Assembly: GCA_039683095.1 (NCBI GenBank)
Contig: JBDKSB010000012.1
Span: forward strand, 652,293-716,292
Source of the DNA: Acidobacteriota bacterium
Lineage (GTDB): Bacteria > Acidobacteriota > Aminicenantia > Aminicenantales > Saccharicenantaceae
DNA length: 64,000 bases
Direction: 5' to 3'
The notes beneath the pieces were generated by a model. It saw only the letters and a list, made by a program, of their open reading frames with translations. It was not told the DNA's origin and ran no database searches. The position numbers were made by a program, and so were the translations under genes. Every line of letters begins with the position of its first letter. Within the stretch, counting starts at the first letter, position 1. Shown piece after piece: positions 59,495 to 64,000 of the stretch.

Positions 59495-59862
59495 TCTTTC
59501 CCCCTTTGTATTACAGGCCCGAGACATAAAGAATGGACTCGGATTAGCGGGAGGGCAAGAAAACGCGCAACAGAAGGCAGCCCCTGTCGCTGCATCATGA
59601 GGTTCCCGCCACTAAGAATAAGTGCGGAGGAGAAGAAAATCAACAAATTATTGAATTATATTCTAAGGATTGAATGGTCCCGGCTGGACCGGCGGCCGGT
59701 CCTGAAGCTCGAATAACCGCTTCAGTCCCTTGGCCCGGCCGTGGAAATGCCGCCCGCTCCCGCCGGCCAGGGCGTAAAGCCGAAGGCCCGGGATGCTGAG
59801 AACCCTCTGGAGCGGCAAAGAGAGATGGCACGCGCCGCCGGAGGGGAAAGCCAGCCGGCCGG
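59495..59862. other. Intergenic region at the right border of the RHS region
   Basis: This 368-nt stretch holds no convincing gene. Its left half is AT-richer and belongs with the RHS gene's upstream region; its right half returns to high GC near 59680. A few A/T-rich boxes (such as TATATT near 59656) could be promoter elements, but no good hexamer pair was found. Confidence 0.4.
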
Positions 59863-61062
59863 CTATTGCCAGATCGGGGCCTCGGTCTCCTTCTTGAAGG
59901 AGAAGCGGCCCTCGCGGAAGAGGCGGATGCAGGCATCGACGACGCGGGTGTCGTAGCGGATCCCCCGGCCCTTGCGGATCTCCTCGAGTGCCTTCTCGAT
60001 CCCCAGCGCCGGCCGGTAGGGCCGCAGCGAACAGACGGCCTCGACGACGTCGGCGACAGCCAGGATGCGGGCTTCGGGCAGGATAGCGTCGCCGGCGAGC
60101 CCCTCGGGATAGCCGGACCCGTCCAGCCGCTCATGGTGCTGGAGGATGATGTGGGCCACGGGCCAGGGCAGAGCGATGTCCTTGATCATCTCGAAGCCGA
60201 CCCGGGGATGGTCCTTGATCAGCTGGAACTCGGACTTGGTCAGGCGGCCGGGCTTGGCCATGATCTCCGCCGGCGCGGCGATCTTGCCTATGTCGTGGAT
60301 GATGCCGGCCATGTGCAGGCCCTCGATCTTCTCGCAGGGCAGGCTGATCTCCTGGGCGATGGCCACGGCCAGGCCGGCGACACGGTGCTGGTGCCCGGCC
60401 ATGTAGGGATCCCGGAGCTCGAGGGTCATGGACATGGCCCGGAAGGTCCCCTCCAGGGACCGCTCCAGGCGGTCGAGCGAATTCTGGAGGTAGTCCTCCG
60501 AACGGCGCGTCTCGAGGACCTTGCCGTGGAGCTCGTCGTTGGCCCGGGCCAGCTCCGCGGTCCGCTTGTCGACGAGATGGTCGATCTCGACCCTGGCCAG
60601 CCGCAGCTCCCGCTCGATGCGGACCCGTTCCGCGTCGTCCTTCTCCATCTGGGCGGCCAGCCTGGAGGCTTCGTCCCCGAGCGAACGGTTGCGGCTCTCA
60701 AGGTCACGGATGGTCTTCTCCAGGCCGTCGAGCATGCCGTTGAACGTTCGGGCCAGCACGCCGGTCTCGTCCCGGCCGAAGACGCGGGCGCGCTGCCTGA
60801 GGTCCCCTCCGGCCAGCCGCTCGGCCGTCCGGGTCAGCTGGACGATGGGCCGGGTGATCCGGCCGCTGATCAGGGCGACCAGGCCGACGCCGAGGACGAA
60901 GATGGCCAGGCCGGCCACGAGGGTCGCGCCGCGCCGGCCGTACAGGATCTGGGACAGGGCGACGCAGGCCGCCATGAGCAGGCCGAAGAGGAGGAGCATC
61001 AGCGTCCGCAGCTTGCGGGGCCCGAAGGCGGCCAAGCTTGTGTCCGGGGAGGTACGGCTCAT
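59863..61062 (-). CDS. HAMP-HD-GYP domain membrane protein (predicted cyclic di-GMP phosphodiesterase)
   Basis: A 399-aa protein: two membrane segments (about 20-40 and 46-66), HAMP (about 67-120), a long coiled coil (about 120-205), and a C-terminal HD-GYP domain with GHQHRVAGLA, GIIHDIGKIAAP, RVGFEMIKDI and HHERLDGSGYPEGL. The HD and GYP motifs are complete, so cyclic di-GMP hydrolysis is expected. There is almost no extracytoplasmic sensor. The start at 61062 is chosen over a GTG at 61092 because the -10 box (61094-61099) lies only one base before that GTG; AAGGA stands before 61062. Confidence 0.92.
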   Translation of the reverse strand: MSRTSPDTSLAAFGPRKLRTLMLLLFGLLMAACVALSQILYGRRGATLVAGLAIFVLGVGLVALISGRITRPIVQLTRTAERLAGGDLRQRARVFGRDETGVLARTFNGMLDGLEKTIRDLESRNRSLGDEASRLAAQMEKDDAERVRIERELRLARVEIDHLVDKRTAELARANDELHGKVLETRRSEDYLQNSLDRLERSLEGTFRAMSMTLELRDPYMAGHQHRVAGLAVAIAQEISLPCEKIEGLHMAGIIHDIGKIAAPAEIMAKPGRLTKSEFQLIKDHPRVGFEMIKDIALPWPVAHIILQHHERLDGSGYPEGLAGDAILPEARILAVADVVEAVCSLRPYRPALGIEKALEEIRKGRGIRYDTRVVDACIRLFREGRFSFKKETEAPIWQ

Positions 61063-61093
61063 TGCGGTCGTGATCCTTGGATCGTTCGCCACC

Positions 61094-61121
61094 AGGATAG
61101 CCCAGCTCCCAGGGTAGACAA
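61094..61121 (-). promoter_or_regulatory. sigma-70-like promoter of the HD-GYP gene
   Basis: Minus strand TTGTCT, 16-nt spacer, TATCCT; leader about 25 nt. GC-rich complementary arms at about 61149-61177 lie just upstream, after the aldolase gene. Confidence 0.5.
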
Positions 61122-61203
61122 TGCCCTTTGGGGGTGATTTTGCCGGGTCCCCCTTCCCCCCCGGCGGGGAGAGGGGGTGAGGCCGGCCCGGGCCCCGGGC
61201 GCG

Positions 61204-62526
61204 TTACCAGCGCTTGGCCTTGGCCGGCTCCATGCGCCTGAGGTCCAGGCCGCGCTCGACGGCCCCGATCCGGTAATGGCAGATCTCGCGGAGCGACGAC
61301 GGGTGGTGGAGGACCTCCGAGAGCGACTGGGCTCCGACCGCCCAGACGCCGCCGCCCCGGACCACGGCGACCTTGTAGTCGTGGAGGGCGCGGATGAGCG
61401 CGGCGGCGGAGACGTCCGGCGGCAGGACGGGGATGACGAGATAGAGGAACGAGCCCTCGGCGTCGATGGGGATGATGCGGTCGGCCGGCGCATTCTCGCC
61501 GGGATAGGCGAAGTAGGCCGAGGCTTCGGCCTCGGCGACATGGCAGTGCATGACCGATTGGAAGTCGCTCGCGGCGTAGATGGCCTTGTGGAGCGCGATC
61601 TCCGCGTCGTCGCCCAAGCCGGCGGCCAAGGGGACGCTCAGGAGCGGGCCGCCGACGTCGCGCGGCATCGAGGCCTTGGGGGCGTAGAGCATGGAGGCCA
61701 CGCCGCGGACCGACATCGAGCCCGTGTGGAAGGGCGAGAGCCGCGATTCGAAGATGCGATGGCCGGCCTTGACGAACTCCCGCAGGATCTCCTCCTCCTC
61801 GCGGAAGTCCGAGCGGTCGTCGCCCTCGATCTCGTAGTCCGGCGGCGGCGCGGCCAGGGTCCCGGCGGGATCGGCGGCCATGGCCCGGCGGATAGCGTCG
61901 ACATCGACACGGATCCTCTGTAGGTTCCGGACCACGGCCCCGGCGTAGTTGCCGACACAGAGCCGGAAGAAGGCCTCGCGCAGGCTCCGGCCCTTGGCCA
62001 TGGCCCCGTGGCCGAAGATGACGGTCAGCGGATGGTCGGCCAGCCGCTCGGGGATCGTCCGGGTCAGCTCGGGCGAGCCGCTGGGCACGGCGAACCAATC
62101 GACGGGGATGGCCGGGCCAAGGCAGTGGCGGGCCAGGGGGTCGACCGGGACGAAGTCCGGCGGCTTTTCCGGCTTGGGGGCGTCGTCGAGCGTGGCCATG
62201 ACCAGGTCCTTGAGATGGGCGTGCATCGAGGCCCGGACGCCCGGCAGGGCCAGGATGCGGGCGTGGATATCGGTCTCCGAGGAGGCCTTGTAGTAGCCGT
62301 AGTCGGTCTCCGTGGCCGAGAGGAAGCAGATCTGGCTCGGCTCGAGGTCGCCCTTCTGCGAGCCGGTGGCCGTGATGACGATCTCGTCCCGGCCGTCCGC
62401 GCCGGTCCGGCGGACGGCCATGTTGCCGCTGTGGCTGTCCTGGATGTCATAGGCGAGCGAGGCCCGGCCGAGGGCCTGGAACTCCCGGAAAAGATCGCCC
62501 GCCGCCTGCCACTTGGATCCGCTCAT
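61204..62526 (-). CDS. Tandem class II aldolase/adducin-domain protein
   Basis: A 440-aa protein made of two class II aldolase domains in a row (about 1-215 and 225-425). Each has the zinc HxH pair: MHAHLKDLVMATL in the first and MHCHVAEAEASAYF in the second. The first repeats the family's SHSGNMAVRR and ATGSQKGDLEP; the second has FHTGSMSVRG. Such domains act on hydroxy-aldehydes, e.g. fuculose-phosphate-type cleavage or dehydratase/isomerase chemistry. Its start overlaps the stop of the aldehyde:ferredoxin oxidoreductase by 4 nt, so both work in one pathway, probably of aldehyde or sugar-acid breakdown (inference). Confidence 0.9.
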   Translation of the reverse strand: MSGSKWQAAGDLFREFQALGRASLAYDIQDSHSGNMAVRRTGADGRDEIVITATGSQKGDLEPSQICFLSATETDYGYYKASSETDIHARILALPGVRASMHAHLKDLVMATLDDAPKPEKPPDFVPVDPLARHCLGPAIPVDWFAVPSGSPELTRTIPERLADHPLTVIFGHGAMAKGRSLREAFFRLCVGNYAGAVVRNLQRIRVDVDAIRRAMAADPAGTLAAPPPDYEIEGDDRSDFREEEEILREFVKAGHRIFESRLSPFHTGSMSVRGVASMLYAPKASMPRDVGGPLLSVPLAAGLGDDAEIALHKAIYAASDFQSVMHCHVAEAEASAYFAYPGENAPADRIIPIDAEGSFLYLVIPVLPPDVSAAALIRALHDYKVAVVRGGGVWAVGAQSLSEVLHHPSSLREICHYRIGAVERGLDLRRMEPAKAKRW

Positions 62527-64000
62527 CGCCGGCTCTCCTCGATCCGCAGGGCCCGCAGGAGCCCGGGCGTCGGACGGCCGTCCCGGTCCCAGCCGCGGAC
62601 GTCGTAATAATCCCTCTTCATCCGCTCCTGGTCGTCCCGGCTGACGCGGCGCTCCCGGCCCTCGATGACGATGGGCGCGTCGGCGAAGCGGTCCGGCAGG
62701 GCGTCGTCGTCCGCGGTCGCGCCGGCCTCGATGTTGAACTGCCGCTCGAGCGCGGCCACGCGGTTCTCGATCTCCTCGAGCCGGGCCACGGAGAAGTCGC
62801 GGCCGGTGACGCCGCTGACCATCCGGGCCCAGGGGTCGGCCGAGAAGGCGTAGCCGGTGAAGCGGCAGACTCCCAGGCTGTCCTGGAGGATGCCGAGGTT
62901 CTGCATGTTGCGGATGGCGATGGGCGACTGGAGCAGGCTGAAGCGCGGGATCTCCTTGGCCCCGCCGAAAAAGGCCAGCGACACGGCGTAGCCGCCGCGG
63001 AGATGGCAGGCCCCGGACGGCGAGGTCATGTAGCCGAGGGCCTGGGTGTAGGAGGCCCGCGGGTCGTAGGCCGGGAGCTCCAGCTTCTTGACGGTCATGG
63101 CCAGGTCCGGACGGCCGCGGCCGGCGGCCAGGCGGTAGGCCCCTTCGGCCAGGGCCGCGCCGATCCCCTCGCGCCGGGCCGTCATCCCGACCAGCGCCTC
63201 GAGGGCCTCGGCGCCGCCGAACGAAAGGTCGATCCCTCCCGTCTCGCCGGGGTCGATGAGCCCGAGCCCGGCCAGCTCCATGGCGCAGGCCACCGTGCCG
63301 CCGTAGCTCATGGTGTCCAGGCCGAGCTCGTTGGCCCGGTAGTTGGCCCGGGTGATGGCGGCCATGTCGTAGATGCCGCAGAGCGGGCCCATCAGGACCA
63401 TCGTCTCGTACTCCGGCCCTTCGCCGCGCTCCTCGCGCCCGTCGCGGCCGGCGACGCGGGTGTGACGCTGGCAGCCGATCGGGCAAAGGTAGCAGGAGCC
63501 GGCCTTCTCGAGCAGGGTCTTGGCCAGGGTCTCCCCGGAGACGCGATCGACGTCCTCGTCGCGGTGGGTGCAGTCCTGGAAGTTCCGGTGCGGCAGCATG
63601 GCGATGAGGTTGATCAGCTCGACCAGCCCGGCCGTGCCCAGGTCGCGCATGAGGCGCTTGGTGACCGGGGCCTGCTTCATGAGGTAAAGGCCCTGGTCCA
63701 GGCCGGACTGGAACTTCTCCTTGTCGGCGACGGCGATCTTCTCCCGCCCCCGGACGCGGACGGCCTTGAGCTTCTTGCCGCCCCAGACGGCGCCCGCCCC
63801 GCACCGGCCGTAGACGCGGTTGCGGTCGTTGGCCACGACGGCGAAGCGGACCAGGTTCTCCCCCGCCGGACCGATGCAGAGGACGCGGGCCGGCCGCCCC
63901 GGCTCGGAGGCCGCGGCCAGGAGGTCGTTCGTCTCGTGGATCGTCTTGCCCCACAGGTCGTCCGCGGGCCGGATCTCAGCCCGGCCCGGGGCGATGTCGA
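62523..64000 (-). CDS. Aldehyde:ferredoxin oxidoreductase, C-terminal part (runs off right edge)
   Basis: Tungsten- or molybdenum-pterin enzyme oxidising aldehydes to acids with ferredoxin as acceptor, found in anaerobes. About 492 codons are visible. The frame continues through the window edge (VLCIGPAGENLVRFAVVANDRNRVYGRCGAGAVWGGKKLKAV), so the gene starts outside. Cluster ligands are CYLCPIGC (about position 63490) and GVCRFTGYAF (about 62860); pterin-domain phrases include DTMSYGGTVACAMELAGLGLI and YMTSPSGACHLRGGYA. ATGA overlap with the tandem aldolase gene shows translational coupling. Confidence 0.94.
   Translation of the reverse strand, partial: DIAPGRAEIRPADDLWGKTIHETNDLLAAASEPGRPARVLCIGPAGENLVRFAVVANDRNRVYGRCGAGAVWGGKKLKAVRVRGREKIAVADKEKFQSGLDQGLYLMKQAPVTKRLMRDLGTAGLVELINLIAMLPHRNFQDCTHRDEDVDRVSGETLAKTLLEKAGSCYLCPIGCQRHTRVAGRDGREERGEGPEYETMVLMGPLCGIYDMAAITRANYRANELGLDTMSYGGTVACAMELAGLGLIDPGETGGIDLSFGGAEALEALVGMTARREGIGAALAEGAYRLAAGRGRPDLAMTVKKLELPAYDPRASYTQALGYMTSPSGACHLRGGYAVSLAFFGGAKEIPRFSLLQSPIAIRNMQNLGILQDSLGVCRFTGYAFSADPWARMVSGVTGRDFSVARLEEIENRVAALERQFNIEAGATADDDALPDRFADAPIVIEGRERRVSRDDQERMKRDYYDVRGWDRDGRPTPGLLRALRIEESRR

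Noticed and set aside
49126-59640. Prophage or integrative element with integrase
   Set aside because: No integrase, transposase, phage structural or conjugation gene is visible; only RHS pieces and exported or membrane proteins were found.
61149-61180. GC-rich inverted repeat as terminator of the tandem aldolase gene
   Set aside because: The arms pair only partly and no T run follows on the minus strand, so it was not listed as a terminator.
1-64000. CRISPR array, restriction-modification or other known defence system
   Set aside because: No regularly spaced repeats, cas genes, methylase-nuclease pairs or similar systems were seen on either strand.

Overview
The window looks like a stretch of chromosome from an anaerobic, high-GC bacterium, most plausibly of the Acidobacteriota/Aminicenantota kind. 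This assignment is inference from gene content: an oxygen-sensitive class III ribonucleotide reductase, a tungsten-type aldehyde:ferredoxin oxidoreductase, an ACT-domain malic enzyme, many exported peptidases, a FecR/DUF6600-type exported protein, and densely packed GC-rich genes. No rRNA or taxonomic marker is present to prove it. Most long alternative-frame ORFs are GC-rich shadows of real genes.

Layout. 0-3 kb: start of trpS, a 60-nt palindrome, a secreted M24 peptidase and pyrB. 3-8.1 kb: a three-gene unit (exported peptide-binding protein, sensor kinase, NtrC-type activator) plus a stand-alone receiver. Both have near-perfect sigma-54 (-24/-12) promoters, and a third such promoter precedes the FecR/DUF6600 gene at 36.6 kb. 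8.2-15 kb: membrane dipeptidase, MacB-like ABC pair, lipid/diacylglycerol kinase, SppA-like lipoprotein peptidase, OsmC, TrmJ-like methyltransferase. 15-22 kb: DUF2284, ACT-malic enzyme, CBS protein, ROK kinase, a Maf-RlmD-like fusion, and a Tat-exported protein with fucose-isomerase-like features. 22-25 kb: GlpA-like/FAD/DUF1667 redox operon. 25-29 kb: nrdD-glutaredoxin-nrdG-dut operon behind a promoter carrying two NrdR-like boxes. 29-44 kb: YjbQ, HAD, MFS, phosphoglucose isomerase, the exported FecR-like protein, a ribose-type sugar ABC operon, small conserved proteins, an M64 peptidase and an agmatinase-like enzyme. 44-49 kb: ABC exporter, prepilin peptidase, tilS and tRNA-Met.

49.1-59.6 kb is an accessory region of visibly lower GC next to tRNA-Met. 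It holds RHS (polymorphic toxin) pieces: a secreted RHS N-terminus, three copies of the RHS core, two related C-terminal toxin domains (one intact, one decayed) plus a third fragment, and several small multi-membrane-span proteins placed like immunity genes. The toxin domain carries an H-x3-D-x3-H motif suggestive of a zinc-dependent phospholipase C / HET-C-like fold. An M1 peptidase and two unrecognised exported proteins lie inside the region. 59.9-64 kb: HD-GYP protein, a tandem class II aldolase protein and an aldehyde:ferredoxin oxidoreductase running off the right edge.

Regulation can be read unusually well. Many genes have consensus sigma-70 promoters (TTGACa-N17-TAtaaT), several with the -10 box only 6-8 nt before ATG (leaderless mRNAs). 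Two intergenic regions look like promoter-driven structured small RNAs (about 41.3 and 43.95 kb). The main candidates for undescribed biology are the sigma-54 regulon and the RHS/zinc-phospholipase-like toxin-immunity array.
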